Below, in pieces: positions 38,912-50,394 of a stretch of DNA of 64,000 nucleotides (the first letter of the stretch is position 1; each line of letters begins with the position of its first letter). Made by a program: the position numbers and the translations under genes. The stretch spans positions 1-64,000 of the forward strand of contig CAMPDV010001753.1 of assembly GCA_946699065.1 (NCBI GenBank), read 5' to 3'. Under the pieces are notes generated by a model. It was not told the origin of the DNA and searched no databases. It saw nothing but the letters and a program-made list of their open reading frames with translations. The stretch comes from Loxodes magnus (lineage: Eukaryota > Ciliophora > Karyorelictea > Loxodida > Loxodidae).

Positions 38912-41098
38912 ATGAATGGACTTATTAATTTCTTTGATATTTATCCAATGATTATTAATTTCTCATACAAAAGATAAAAAGGATTTCATTCACTCTTAGG
39001 AATTATTTTATCCATTTGTACTTATTTACTCTTTATACTATCTTTCATAAGTATGGGATAAGATATGATTCTCAAAACTAATCCAAGTATCATTACTTAA
39101 ACGATTAAATAAGATAAACGCCCTTGATAGTGAATAGGAATAAATAATAACACTTTTGCTTTCGTATTTACAAATGCTTTAAGTAATATTATAGTTCCTC
39201 CTTCTTTTTTTACAATAGAAGTTGGATATAATATAATTAATTCTTCGGGCTCTTTTGGTGATATAATTCCAACAACTTAATGCAATGAAAGTTTCTTCAA
39301 AGGTTTCGAAGATTAATTTCATAAATCTTTTGCAAATTATAAAATATCAACATGTTTTGATTTAAAATCTTTTGAAATAGGAGGATGGTGAAATGAAGCC
39401 AACATGAAAAGCATATGAATACAAATTAAATCATGTAAAAACGAAACGAATTCGGAAATATAGTGTGCTCCAATAGAATAAATTGAGAAAATGATTGCAA
39501 AGAAACTATTTTTAACTGTTTTCTTCTCTGATAAAGTAGTTGATGCCACTAATTATGAAAATCCAATAAAGAGCATACTTAACACGTATTATTGACCTGT
39601 AGATATATATCAGACTAAATATACTTCTGTTTTATTTAAACCTTTAGAAATAATAACAGACGATGGATTTTTGCTGGAGAATTAATAAACAATTAAAGAT
39701 GTTTTAATTGAGAAAACATAAACAGAGACAATTTCAAATTAAAATTTACAAGTTCCTTTTATTTTTTTTCTTGAATTGTTTTCTTCTGATAGCATACTTT
39801 AATATAAGAGAAGATATAAAAAGGCTCAAGATGTGGTTTCTTAAATAGGAGGTGTACTTAACATAATAATACTTTTAAGTTAAGTTCTTGTAATAATATA
39901 CTCTAAATATGCTTTCACATATAACTTTATAAACGACATCTTTGAATTTGAAGATCTCTAAGAAAATATAGATTAAACCTTAAAAGAAAAAAGTATTCTG
40001 AATAAAAATACCTAAAAAAGCCAAAATTAAATTAATAATAGTGAAAAGAAATCTAAGAGTTATTCTAAAGTAGTTTAAATCTCTTAACAAGAGTAAGATT
40101 GGAAAAAGGAACGCAAAAAGGAAACTAAAAGTAAATTATCTTAAATTACTCCTGAAAATAATTAAAATTAATGTATAAAAGAAGAATAAAATGACATTTA
40201 AGAATAAGAAATTGGAATTCGTGATTTCATTAATAATTATTTGAGAAATAAATAAACTTAGATTATTGAGTCTAAGAGTGACTTAATTGACAAGACATAG
40301 ATTGTTTAAAATTTGAAAGGTTAAAATTAAAGTTCAAATGATGAAGAAAATTAGAAAAACTAAAATAAATAAAACTAAAAATCTATTTCATGTTAAAACG
40401 TTATTTCTTAGCAAGAAATGGAAGTTCTTTCTAATACTTTAAACGAAAGTAATATTTAAGATAAAGAAGAAAATATTCAGGAATCTTAAGATAAAGAAAA
40501 TATTGATTTTTCTAAGAATTTAGAACCTGTATAAACATCTAAGAACTAAATAAATCTTCACATGTCTAGCGAATTAAAGAGTTAATATTTTTAGTAAAAA
40601 GTAAAAAAGGAAGATCATTTAAAAATTAACTTTTTCTAATTCTACTTTTATAAATTTCTTAGTCTCTTCAAAAAGAACTAACCACTATTTTTAAATAAAA
40701 ACCAGAAAAAGCTTTTACTCTTAGAAAAAGCTAACGATACAATTCAAGATTATTTATAAGCTGATTTTTTAGTAAAAAAGTTGATAGAACTTGAGAAATT
40801 GAAAACTATAATCTTCAATGAAGATTAGTTAACAGTTTTTAATTATATTTCTAAGCCTAAAATTAAACTGAGTGAGATAAAATTTTAAGATAACTTCGAG
40901 TTTATGCTGTCTCCTTCTTTAAAGCCGTAGAAAAATTTTAAGTTCGAGAATTTTTAAGTTTACAATGAACTAGATAAAGTAATAGAATTTTGCAGTTAAG
41001 TTCTTAATAATGAAAGGGAAGATCCAAGAGACTTGAAGTTATTTAATTTAATAGATGAACATATTCTGAAGTATGTGGAATTGAAGAAAAGAGAATGA
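38912..41098 (+). CDS. Two-pass membrane protein, copy D (intact if UGA = Trp)
   Basis: ATG 38912 to TGA 41096-41098 is 729 codons in one frame. Hydrophobic segments lie at about residues 28-46 and 315-333. Between them is an ectodomain with several cysteines and N-E-T sites. The C-terminal tail carries TIQDYLQADFLVKKLIELEK near residue 610 and ends KYVELKKRE. Internal TGA occurs at RP-W (39125), Q-W-IG (39131), GGW-W (39389), SI-W-IQ and YY-W. Other copies have TGG at several of these. Under the ordinary Tetrahymena code the gene would stop at codon 72. The family looks like the expanded ciliate two-pass surface or membrane proteins; no function is known. About 110 bases upstream are shared with copy E. 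Confidence 0.75.
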
Positions 41099-41883
41099 TA
41101 AAACGATTATTTAATTTACTTAATTAAAATTTTATTATTATCTAAATTTTATTATTTAAAATTTATAAATATCAAAAAATGAAGTCTAATTGATTAATTT
41201 TAATTTGTTTTTTTCGATTTTAAATCTTTTAATTCTGCTAAATTTATTTTATTTTATCTTTCTCTCTTCTATATTTATTTTTATCATAAATTTATCTAGT
41301 TCAAACTGATTTAAAAATAAAAAATAAACCTTTTATATTCTTATGAAATTTTATATTTAATTTTTATGATTAAAAATTGGTACTATTTTTTATGTAAAGA
41401 TTTAAAGCGAAAACTCTATATTCCTAATTAATCATTTATATTATAAAAATAGTTTACCTTTATCAATAACTTTCTTAAATCTATTGCTTTCATTATCGTT
41501 AATAGATTTTTAATAAATTTAAAGCTTATTTTTAAAATTTGTGGGTAATCTTATTTTTAATTTTTAATTTATTTATTAAAGTTTAAAGATAATATTTTTT
41601 TAAAATTCTTATATTTCTAATTTGCAAATACCTTATATGTGATTTTTATATTTCAATTTATTTATTAAAATTTTAATGTAACTAATTTTTTTAATTTTAA
41701 TCTATTAAGTTTAAATATATATACTTAGCTTTACTTTATTTAAATAATATATTTTCTTTATTTTTTAATTTTATTTTATTCCTCTAAGCTTATTAAAATC
41801 AGTTAAAGTTAATTTTAGGTTTTTAATAATTTTTTTAATTTCTTTTGGTTTAGACAATAATTTTATGAGTAACTTTATATTTT
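41099..41883. other. AT-rich spacer
   Basis: No gene is seen. The first 60 bases still resemble the downstream flank of copy A. Confidence 0.4.
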
Positions 41884-42300
41884 TCATAAAAGTTATATCA
41901 ATATAATAGATAAAATTACATTTTAGATTTTAGGTATTTCAGCCTCATCACGTCCTAACAGATATATTTCTTGGTTAGTAATTAAAAGTTTAAAACGTTG
42001 ATCAATTACGAAATTTGTTCTTTACTGTAACATACTCCATTTTCGCTTCTACAACTTCTTAATTACAAAACTTAAATCTAATCTTGTTTCATTTATTAAT
42101 TCTGTCTTTTTTAATATATCGTTTAAGTTTGACTTCAAGCTTTTATCAACATGTATTTTTTAATTCTCGAAACTTTCAAAGATTATATTTTTTAATTTGA
42201 TCTAACTTTATCGCTCCAATTCTTAAAATTTTCATGTGCCACCACATAATGTTTTCTTTATTTACAATGTAACAACATTTCTTGAATTTTGATTAAGAGT
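41884..42300 (-). other. Possible ORF, unrecognised
   Basis: The minus strand is open for about 140 codons to TGA 41884 with one TGA at a GGT-W-KFQ position. The product includes FELKK-free helical stretches such as INETRLDLSFVIKKLQ and QEIYLLGRDEAEIP. No family is recognised. Its length is within chance for this code, and its 5' end overlaps another open frame on the plus strand. Confidence 0.2.
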
Positions 42301-42939
42301 AAATAAAGATATGCATAAACAATATTTCCTCAAAAACTAATAGGAATTTATCATAGAGCTGGTTTTAATTAACATGTTCGATTATATAATGAATTATAAT
42401 AAGTAAAAAAGCAAAAATTTAGTCAAGAACTGCTAATATAATTCCAAAATAAGAAGGAAATTAAGAAATAGCAAAAATAGATTAATAGATTGATAGATAG
42501 AAAAACCATAAGAAACTACTAGTATTTCTTTGATATATAAAAAATTAAACCTAACCAAAATTTTCTGTAAATAAAGGTAATTTTATATATAAAAAATATT
42601 GATGGAGACTAATTACTCTAGCAAATAGTAGAAACTCAAAAAGAAGAGCAAAATAAATGTTTGAAAAAGATTTAAATTGAAAAAATATCAGTATTTAAGC
42701 TAGAATAGATTAGAAGCCATTTATATTTTATTCAAAATCACGTATCTGTAGAACTAATGTGTGATTTCAATGAATTTTAAGATTATTTAGAAGATTTTTT
42801 ATAAATTAATACATGATATCCAAGTAAAAGCGACGTCACAATAGATTATGAGTTGTTGAGCTATGTTATAAGAATTTTAATTGAATTTTAAATTTAAATT
42901 TTAAATTTAAAAACTTAATAAATCCAATTTCTTTTTTGA
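42286..42939 (+). other. Possible ORF, unrecognised
   Basis: Open after a TGA at 42283 to TGA 42937-42939, 218 codons with one internal TGA (42814, reading INT-W-YPSK). No ATG lies near the start. The sequence is glutamine- and lysine-rich with helical stretches (IVETQKEEQNKCLKKIQIEK) and an acidic part (DFNEFQDYLEDFLQ). It could be the end of a larger signalling-type protein, but nothing specific supports that. Confidence 0.25.
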
Positions 42940-43129
42940 ATGATTTTAAGCATTTGTAATGTAAACTTAACTAAAATATATAAATATTTTAAATATTTTT
43001 ATTTCTTTAATGTAATATATTTTATAAATAAATTTTAAAATTAATTAGGTTATTCGTTTAACTAAACTTTTAAGAAGAAGAAACTATTTTAATAAAAATG
43101 TTAATGAAATGAAGTAACTGATATAAATC

Positions 43130-43500
43130 AGATACCCCATTTTAAATATGTTTGTAAAGTTCAAGCATCATTCTTTTCATCTTCAAACTTTTCTCCGTCT
43201 CTTTTGTTCTTCTTGTTTATCTTCTTTAGGCTTGAATTATTTATTCGTGTCTTTTCCATAAAATTAATTTCTTTTTTAGTAGATTCATGTGAAATTATTT
43301 TATTTGAAGGACTATATCTGTTTATTTTTGAGAAGTTAATTGTTAATTTATGAAAAGTTTAAAATAATATTTTAATTTTTCCAGGAAATTTATTAGAAAA
43401 ATTCCTATGTGAGTCCAAATAGTAGATGCATTCGAAGATACGTTTAAATGAATTTTTACTTCCGCATGGACAGAACACGCTTTCCACTGGATATTGATTC
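43130..43500 (-). pseudogene. LINE-1 ORF2 C-terminal fragment
   Basis: Minus-strand reading FCPCGSKNSFKRIFECIYYL (43490-43420) matches the C-x-C-G motif of the LINE-1 C-terminus (HCICGELDKFQHIIDYNCY at 63.4 kb; CLCGQDFYKTDHIFDF at 13.0 kb). A charged tail of K, E and D follows, as in the other copies. Only the last 120 or so codons remain. Confidence 0.55.
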
Positions 43501-44261
43501 GTATAAAAATTATATTAAAAATTATAAGATTAAATATACAATTTAAAGATAGAAATTATTTTTTAGTATTCTTTGTTAAATTTAATTTTGATTTAATGCA
43601 GGAAATTCAAAACTTTTAAGTTTTCTCGAAATTATAAGAACTAAATTGCAGTTTTTTTGTTGCTTTTTTCTGTAAATTTTGTATGGAGTAGAAGAATTAT
43701 ATTTTTTTCATTTTTATATTAAATCAGTATTTCCTTAACATCAAACAATATGTCTTTAATATTTTGCAAAAATCGAAAGATATAAGGATTTTTAGTTAAT
43801 ATCTGTTCTTCAATCAAGAACCTTTATTGATAAATATAAAAAAATTATATTTTGTTTGGATAAAGCAATTACAAACGATTTGGCATTTTAATTGGATAAA
43901 TATCTTATTTAGCATGTTTTAGCTTAAAATTACTTTTTTATTAGTTGGATTTAAAAATTAAGCTCTTAAATATGTAAAAAAATAATATTAATTTAATTAT
44001 AACTCTTCAATATTAATATATATTTTGAAATAATTAGCTAAATAATTTTATTTATATTATAAGTTTTTATATTAGTTTTAATTTTTTTAACGGTAGGCAA
44101 GTAGGAAAATTATTATTTTAAGTTAAGTAAATAAATTATAAAATTTAATAGATATAATAAGGCAAGAGAAAGAAATAGTATTTGGAGTAATTAGATTTTG
44201 CTATTCATATAGTCTTTGTATATGCTTTTATATTTACTCTATTCTAATAGTTTACAATAAT
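43501..44261. other. AT-rich spacer
   Basis: Nothing is recognised. Confidence 0.4.
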
Positions 44262-44590
44262 GAATAAATAATAAATAAATAAACTCGATTATAGAGCGTG
44301 CAGAATTCTCGATGGTATGCAGCTCTTTAAATTAATTTTATTTAAAGTTAATAAATCTTCTCCTTAGAAATTTCCTCCGGTACTTCACTCCTTTGAACAT
44401 TCTGTCTTCTATATGGCATGATCAGAGTGATGCCCCAAGAAACCTAATTGTCTGGCATCTTTCAACAGCCATTACTCAATGCTTCTAGCTTTTTCCTCTT
44501 GGTTCCTGCAAGACTCTTGCTCAGTTTGTCGCTTTTGGAGTACTTCCTGATACTTGTGTTAAGTTAATCTCAGTTGAATGATTATTCCTC
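44262..44590 (-). repeat. LINE 3' end with shared tail
   Basis: On the minus strand a GC-richer body encodes ERCQTIRFLGASL and KELHTIENSARSIIEF, homologous to 35.5-35.74 kb. It is followed by GAGCTGCATACC..GCACGCTCTATAATCGAG and an A/T tail of TTTATTTATT units. The tail is the same as that of LINE-2 at 58965-59032. Either a 5'-truncated LINE copy or a SINE that borrows the LINE tail fits. Confidence 0.5.
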
Positions 44591-45295
44591 CTTATTTAAA
44601 ATTTATATAATAATATTATTTAAATTTTAGCTAAAAATAAATTTTTTAATAATTTTATCTTTTAAATTCTATTTTAATCCTTAAAAGCAATCTCTTAGCG
44701 AAGATACTAATATTTAAAAATTGAATCTATAATTTTAATTTTTTTACTTATTTATTGATAATATGAACATCTGAATTTTTGCATCATTTTATTAATAAAA
44801 TTTTATGTATTGGATGACTATCAAAATTTAGAATTAACTGCTTTGTCTAATTTTTCATTTGCTAAAAAAGTTTTAAATTTGCATTTTCTAACTCTAATTA
44901 AAAATAAAAAATAAATATTAAAATTAACATTTTTATTTTGTAGATATAATCAAAATATGTATTATATAATAGTCAGAATATTTAAATTAAATAATTTTTA
45001 TTGTAAAACTTTATTTTTCTTGAAATAATTAAATGTTAATAAATTTAAATATTTTTCTCAATTAAATCATAAAGTTTCTAAACTTGTTTACATAATTATT
45101 TTAATAATAAAAATAATATTTATATCATAAAATAATATAATAAAGTGATATACCTTTATTTTATTTACCGCGAATTAAAGAATTTTATTACTTTACTGAA
45201 AATTTTGGAAATATACCATTTTTACTATGTTTCCCCCATTTCTTCTTCTGTATCAACTTATTCTTCATTCAGTTCCATTAATTCTTCACTTATTT
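44591..45295. other. AT-rich spacer
   Basis: Nothing is recognised apart from a short CT-rich stretch near 45230-45290. Confidence 0.35.
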
Positions 45296-45360
45296 TATAA
45301 ATAATAAATAAATTTGATTATAGAGCACGTAGCACTCTCGTTGGTGCCCAGCTCATTAAA
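45296..45360 (-). repeat. Isolated LINE-2 type 3' tail
   Basis: The minus-strand sequence GGGCACCAACGAGAGTGCTA then CGTGCTCTATAATC and AAATTTATTTATTATTT matches the tail at 59.0 and 44.3 kb. No coding body is attached. It is an extremely truncated insertion or the end of an unrecognised short element. Confidence 0.55.
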
Positions 45361-45479
45361 AAAATGTTTCATACTGACAAGAATGTTTCTTACTGATAAA
45401 CCTTGTTCAATACTGGTATAATTATTCAGTAATGAAAAAAAATGTTCAATATTGATATAATTTTAGAATACTCGTAATC

Positions 45480-46235
45480 TTTATTACTTGCTGGAGGTCC
45501 AAGGACATAGCAGGATTGCGTCTCATTGCATCACCAAACCAGAGGACGACATGTGTCAATTATGGGTACTTAATTCCCCACCTCTGATGAAGCTCGCAAT
45601 ATTATTTCTTTTTCGTTCCAGAATTAAATCCAAAATAAGCCAGTACCGAAGGTCTAAATATCTTATGTCTCGAGGTCAAACCAAAGCAGAGGAAGACATA
45701 AAGTCGATTATGGGTACTTAACTTCCCCAACCTTTGATGAAGATGACCTTGTTGTTCGCTTTCGAACAACTATGGTGGTTTAAAAAAAAATGAATATATT
45801 TATTTTATTATATATAAAATATGGATGTCGGCCGTGGTCAGAAGAAATAGTAGGTAATCTGGTGCAATATATACTGCATTGCGAGTAATCTCACACTAGA
45901 TGCCACCACGATGAAGAGTGGACAAGTTTGGAAGAGATATACCTAAATTATCTGAAATTTATGGACATCAGTATGAATGTTTGACTAATATCATTATTTA
46001 CTAATTTTAATTGGATCTTATTTAAGAAGACTGGAGTATTTGCATCAAGAATAATTTTTAAAAAGTAGATTCCTCATTTGGAGAAGTTGACGTGACTTAA
46101 TGTACAGCTAGAAAGTCACATGAAGAATAAGAAAACTTATATTAATATTAATAATAATAATATTGAAAGAACTGCGCACCAATAATATGCTACACGCTCT
46201 ATAATCAAATTTATTTATTATTTATTTACTTATAT
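45480..46235 (+). repeat. Z repeat with internal direct repeat and LINE tail
   Basis: A GC-richer block. Near its start a segment of about 50 bases (45541-45592) recurs at 45691-45743, both containing ATTATGGGTACTTAA and GATGAAG. An open frame of 100 codons begins at TTG 45488, not ATG, and spans both repeats. The region 45840-45900 matches Z copies at 14.3 and 52.8 kb. The block closes with a (TAA)n run at 46150 and the LINE-type tail ACTGCGCACCAATAATATGC at 46175, ending in TTTATTTATTATTT. It is read as one composite mobile element on the plus strand. Confidence 0.5.
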
Positions 46236-46483
46236 TATTTTAAATTAAATTAAATCTACTTTCATTTTACATCTTTCTTTAATTTTAAATTTTTTTCTTA
46301 GGTTAATTAATCTTCTACTTTTTTAGATAAATTTCAGTTTTTACTCAATATTTTTTAGAATTAAATTAAACATTTAATAGCATAACATATCCTAATTTAT
46401 TATTTTAATGTCACCTTTATTTGGTTTACCACATATTAGAGTTTGTAAAAGTATTTTCTTATCAAAAATCTTCGATGTTTTAT

Positions 46484-47050
46484 TCAATTGACTTTTCTTG
46501 GTTTGAGGTGTAATAATTTGTTTCTTCTCTCCTCTTGATAATGCTTGCAAGTTAAATTCTAATTTTCATGTCTCGAATCAACTCTGTGTAACTTAAAATT
46601 TTTGAGATTCTAAGTAAGGTTAAAATATTTTTTCTTATATAGACTTTCGTTTGATATGCAATAAAGTTCAAATTTTTTTAAAATCTCTCTTTTGTTAAGG
46701 AATATTATTTCCTCTTGAATCAATATTACTAGTTTACTTTATATCCATTTTTTTACAATATCATCATCTTATTTCTATTTTCTAATAGAAGAAGCCAAGA
46801 ACGGATTCTATTCTACTCTTAAACTTGGATTCGCTTGTTTGCATCTCTTAAGAAAAGGTCTGCTAGTATAATTTTTATTTAGGTTCTATTCATTCGTCAG
46901 TTTGCTAGCATAAGAGAATGGGTTATTTATTTATATCTTAACTTCTTTTGTTAGCTTTAAATTATCCAATTGTAATAATTAGAAGTCGTTAGAAAGGTCT
47001 TACTGATTATTAGGTTTTGCTGGAGAAGTCTGTTATTTCTTAATTGCCAT
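46484..47050 (-). CDS. ORF-A, likely retroelement ORF1
   Basis: ATG 47050 to the first TGA at 46484 gives 188 residues without interruption. If that TGA is tryptophan the frame runs about 45 codons further. The start MAIKKQQTSPAKPNNQ is shared with 14584 (minus) and 50137 (plus), followed by QLDNLKLTKEVK. The rest is basic and helical (KREILKKFELY, KYFNLTQNLKNFKLHRVDSR). There are no membrane segments and no zinc knuckle. Three copies with conserved N-termini argue for a real mobile-element gene. It lies at the 3' side of a LINE-2 ORF2. Confidence 0.45.
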
Positions 47051-47059
47051 TTTTTTTAA

Positions 47060-49040
47060 TTATATAGCCTGATTTTTGTTTTTACCTCTTATAAGAAGAT
47101 TATAGTTTCAAATGTGCTCATTTTATCCCACTTTGTAGTATTTTCTAAGTATGGAAGTATTCTTTGCATTTAACCATATTTTCTTTTGGTCAATATATCT
47201 CTTATAGTATCTTAACAAAATTATCAATTTTCTCTCTTATCGTTTCCTAAAAGATCACACTAAATTTTCGAACCTGTAGCTACCTCAAATTGTTTCTACT
47301 AAACCAAGATTTAGGAGTGTAATTTTGACCTTTATATATTTTAGATTATGATTCTCTAAATTTATATAAATTGTTATTTTCTTCATATTATTATTAGCAT
47401 AAATTTGTAATATGATTAGCATCTTTTCTTCTCTATTTCAATATTTTCAGGTTTTCTTATTTTATTGGAATCTTTCATGTAAAGTTTTTGATGTTCCACT
47501 CAGCATCCATATAATATAAAAAGATATAATATTTCTTATTTCCGATGTTATTGTACATTATGTGGTTATAATATAAAGGATGCAATGCAATAACTTCTGT
47601 ATCACATAAAAGTCTGTATATCTTACATTCTTTCTATTGCGTGTATATTTTTGGAACTTTATTATTTCATTTATCGCTGTTCTTATACCTTCGATTTAGT
47701 GTTCTAGGTATTAAAAATTTCCTTACTCTTTCTATATTCATCCCATTATATATATCAACTCTCGATTTAACTTATAATTTTCATTATATAATATCCATTT
47801 CATTCTTCTGCAGTTTACATTTTTTGTATAAATTAACTTATTTCTATAATACGACTGCTATATCCTGTAAATAATCTGGATTAATAGAATTGTTATATTA
47901 TTGCATACGCTTTATTATCTCAATATTTATCAAATATGATCTTATTACCTGAATTTAAGGCAATATCAATAATTTACTGTTATTTTTAATCTGTTTTAGT
48001 GAGCTCATTCTTATATAGTTCTATTATTAAATATTACTATGAGCAGGATTTGCCTGTCTTGAATTCATATTATAATTCGTATTCACATCTATATAGACAA
48101 ATACAAATAGCCATCCTTTATTTATTTTAAAATATGATTAATCAGTGATATTGGCCAATAATTAATAGATTCCTTAATATTTCCTTATTTATGTATTATT
48201 ACTACATTGATTCTTTGAGTTAGCATGCTATTTTTCCTAATTTTATTATATTTATTTCAAATTACATCGTTAGATTTACAGTTACTTCCTCAAGCTTTCT
48301 AGCACCTGCTTATATCTGATACATCCTGCAGTTTTTCAACTAGATATCTTTGCAATATATTTTTTTATGGCTTCTTCTTTTAAATATAAATTATTTTCAT
48401 TCTTAAAAGCTAAATAATGTTTTATCTCCATTTTTATTTAACCCTTTTCAGCTTTCTTGAAATCTCTATATATTCTCTTCATTAACCAAATTTCATGGTA
48501 CATTTTTTCTCTTATTTATTCATTGTAACAAGCCTTTCAGTTTTCTTCAAATCATCTTTATTGATTTAATCCAAGATAATTCTAAATAATGTTTTCTATT
48601 GGTTTTCTCCTGCTTTATATATTTTCTTTAAGCTTTTTATTTTATACTTATGTAGTATTCAATATTTTCTTTACTTTATCTAATTAAATTTTTTGCCATT
48701 TATTTAATTATTTTCTTAATCGCTTTGCTTTTTCTATATATTTATATTTTCTTAAAAAATTAGCAAAGTATACACAAGTTTATTTAATTTCTGCTTAGAT
48801 TAATTTTTTCATTTCATTTTAGGTAATATGATTTCTTATCTAGCTTCTGTGACTTCGAAGAATTATTAATGTAACTATTGATTAAATTTTTCGAATTTTT
48901 TTGCTTTTTTAAAAATTTTTGTAATATAATCTTCTTAGTTGCAATCTTTATCAATTTTCAACTTTTTAACTAATAACTACCAAGATTAAATAACACCTTA
49001 TATCCTCTACTGAAAAAAAGTTATGCTAATTATACTTTAA
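47060..49040 (-). pseudogene. LINE-2 ORF2, decayed reverse transcriptase region
   Basis: On the minus strand, 48650-48350 reads WFEENWKACYNEQIREKMY then AIKKYIAKISS-TGA-KTAG, typical of the segment before the fingers of LINE reverse transcriptase. Then VVIIHKQGNIKESINYWPIS followed by LINHILK near 48150 matches the family motif h-h-h-h-K-x-G..NYRPISL. Downstream the frame breaks and I could not find a clean YADD box. The ORF1 copies at 49-52 kb lie upstream on the same strand, so this is probably the ORF2 of that element. Confidence 0.6.
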
Positions 49041-49084
49041 ATGATTCATTATTTTGTTAAAAATAATAATAATAATAGATAAAA

Positions 49085-49930
49085 TTGTTTAGAGGTCTTC
49101 TTGGATTTTACCAATTTCTCTCTTCCCAACCAAGATAATCTGGTGGATAAAAAGGAAAGTTTATAATTTCATTTCTATTTTTCTTGTCTTAAATCTTGAT
49201 TTATCATCTCTCTCCATCTTTCATCCATCTACCTTGCTACTATTCTTTTGGCACTTGTCTCTTTAATTTGATAAATAGATCCTCTCTCAGTAATATAAAT
49301 TCTTTCTGTCAGTCTGTTAACCCTCTAATTAAATTCATTCTTGAATAAATATAAATTTTTTCACTTTTGTATTAGTGTCCTTTTTTCTTGCAGAAATAAC
49401 ATTTTCTACTATTTTTGTATTCTGATAAATTTTTGGTTTTTTTTTCAATTTCCATTTGACAAACTTGCTAATTGTTTTAAGACTATTCTTGAATTTGATT
49501 TTACTCCAATATCACAATTGGTTCTAGTTATTATGCCCGTTCAATTTATTTAATCAATTATGGCTATGAGTCTAATTTTATTTACTATATTTGCTAAGAG
49601 CAGTCAGTTTGAATTTTTTCAATATGTATCCATTTCTCTTTCTTATTTCATTTATCTGTCTTCAATGTTTTCACAATTCTCTTTCAATATAAGAATTTAA
49701 TCCTTAAACTTTTTAACTTCATTAAGTAAAATTTGTACTAATTCTGTAAGTTATTCAATGCTATATTGATCTTCATTGAGATTAATTTTTGAAAGATCTT
49801 AATCAACTAGAATTTCTTATTACTTTGGAAGTGCGAATATTCTCTTCTTCGATTTTGATTGCTTCTCCTTTTTCTCTTCAGTTTCATATTAATTTTACTT
49901 TTCTAATTTTATTTGATAAAAAACTGGGCT
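49085..49930 (-). pseudogene. LINE-2 ORF1, coiled coil plus knuckle
   Basis: The minus strand has the coil SIEQLTELVQILLNEVKKFK (near 49760) and then ENIEDRQMKQ. A frame change leads to a zinc knuckle KCYFCKKKGHQYKSE near 49400 that keeps C, C and H but has lost the last Cys. It ends EIGKIQEDLQ-like at about 49110, the ORF1 terminal motif, followed by an (ATT)n run at 49063. Confidence 0.6.
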
Positions 49931-50136
49931 TCATTTTTTTAAAAATCTGTTAAAAATTAGACAAATTTTAATTTTCTTTTTCCTGTTATAGTAATATAGG
50001 TTGTGTCTTATATTAAGTCATTACATTCTAGTTTTAATTCTTTTATTGTATTTAATATTACTATTTGGTTGGGTTTAGTTGATTAGATAGAAATTATTGC
50101 ATAAGCACATTGAAATCTTCTAATACTAATATTATA

Positions 50137-50290
50137 ATGGTACTTAAGAAATAGCAGACCTCTCCAATAAAACCTAATAACTATGAGTGGGATATAACTA
50201 ACGACCTTATCCTCCTTTATATGGAAAACTAAAAATTAACAAAAATTATTAGGAAATGGGGAACAGTACTCGTTTTTATGACCTTTTTAC
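50137..50290 (+). pseudogene. ORF-A N-terminal fragment
   Basis: ATG 50137 starts MVLKKQQTSPIKPNNYEWD, followed by NDLILLYMENQKLTKII, matching the ORF-A at 47050. It lies on the strand opposite to the surrounding LINE-2 pieces and stops being similar after about 50 codons. Confidence 0.5.
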
Positions 50291-50394
50291 TGTCACAATA
50301 GATTTTCTGTTCTCATGAATACAACTTTCTCATTCTTAAAATTCCGTTTTAGAAACCCCCTATATAAATTTCCTCGTCATCAGAACGAAAAATT

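Larger units (their letters stand above)
35860..41098. repeat. Right arm of the segmental duplication
   Basis: Counterpart of 1-4313, in the same orientation. It is longer because of two insertions absent from the left arm: the 290-bp GC-rich element (36284-36580) and an ORF1 block (about 37480-38580). It ends with the intact membrane-protein gene. The matching empty sites in the left arm show that both pieces moved. Confidence 0.75.

Noticed and set aside
45488..45721. Protein-coding gene of 77 codons
   Set aside because: The frame starts at TTG, not ATG, and spans two direct repeats. It is better read as part of the Z element.
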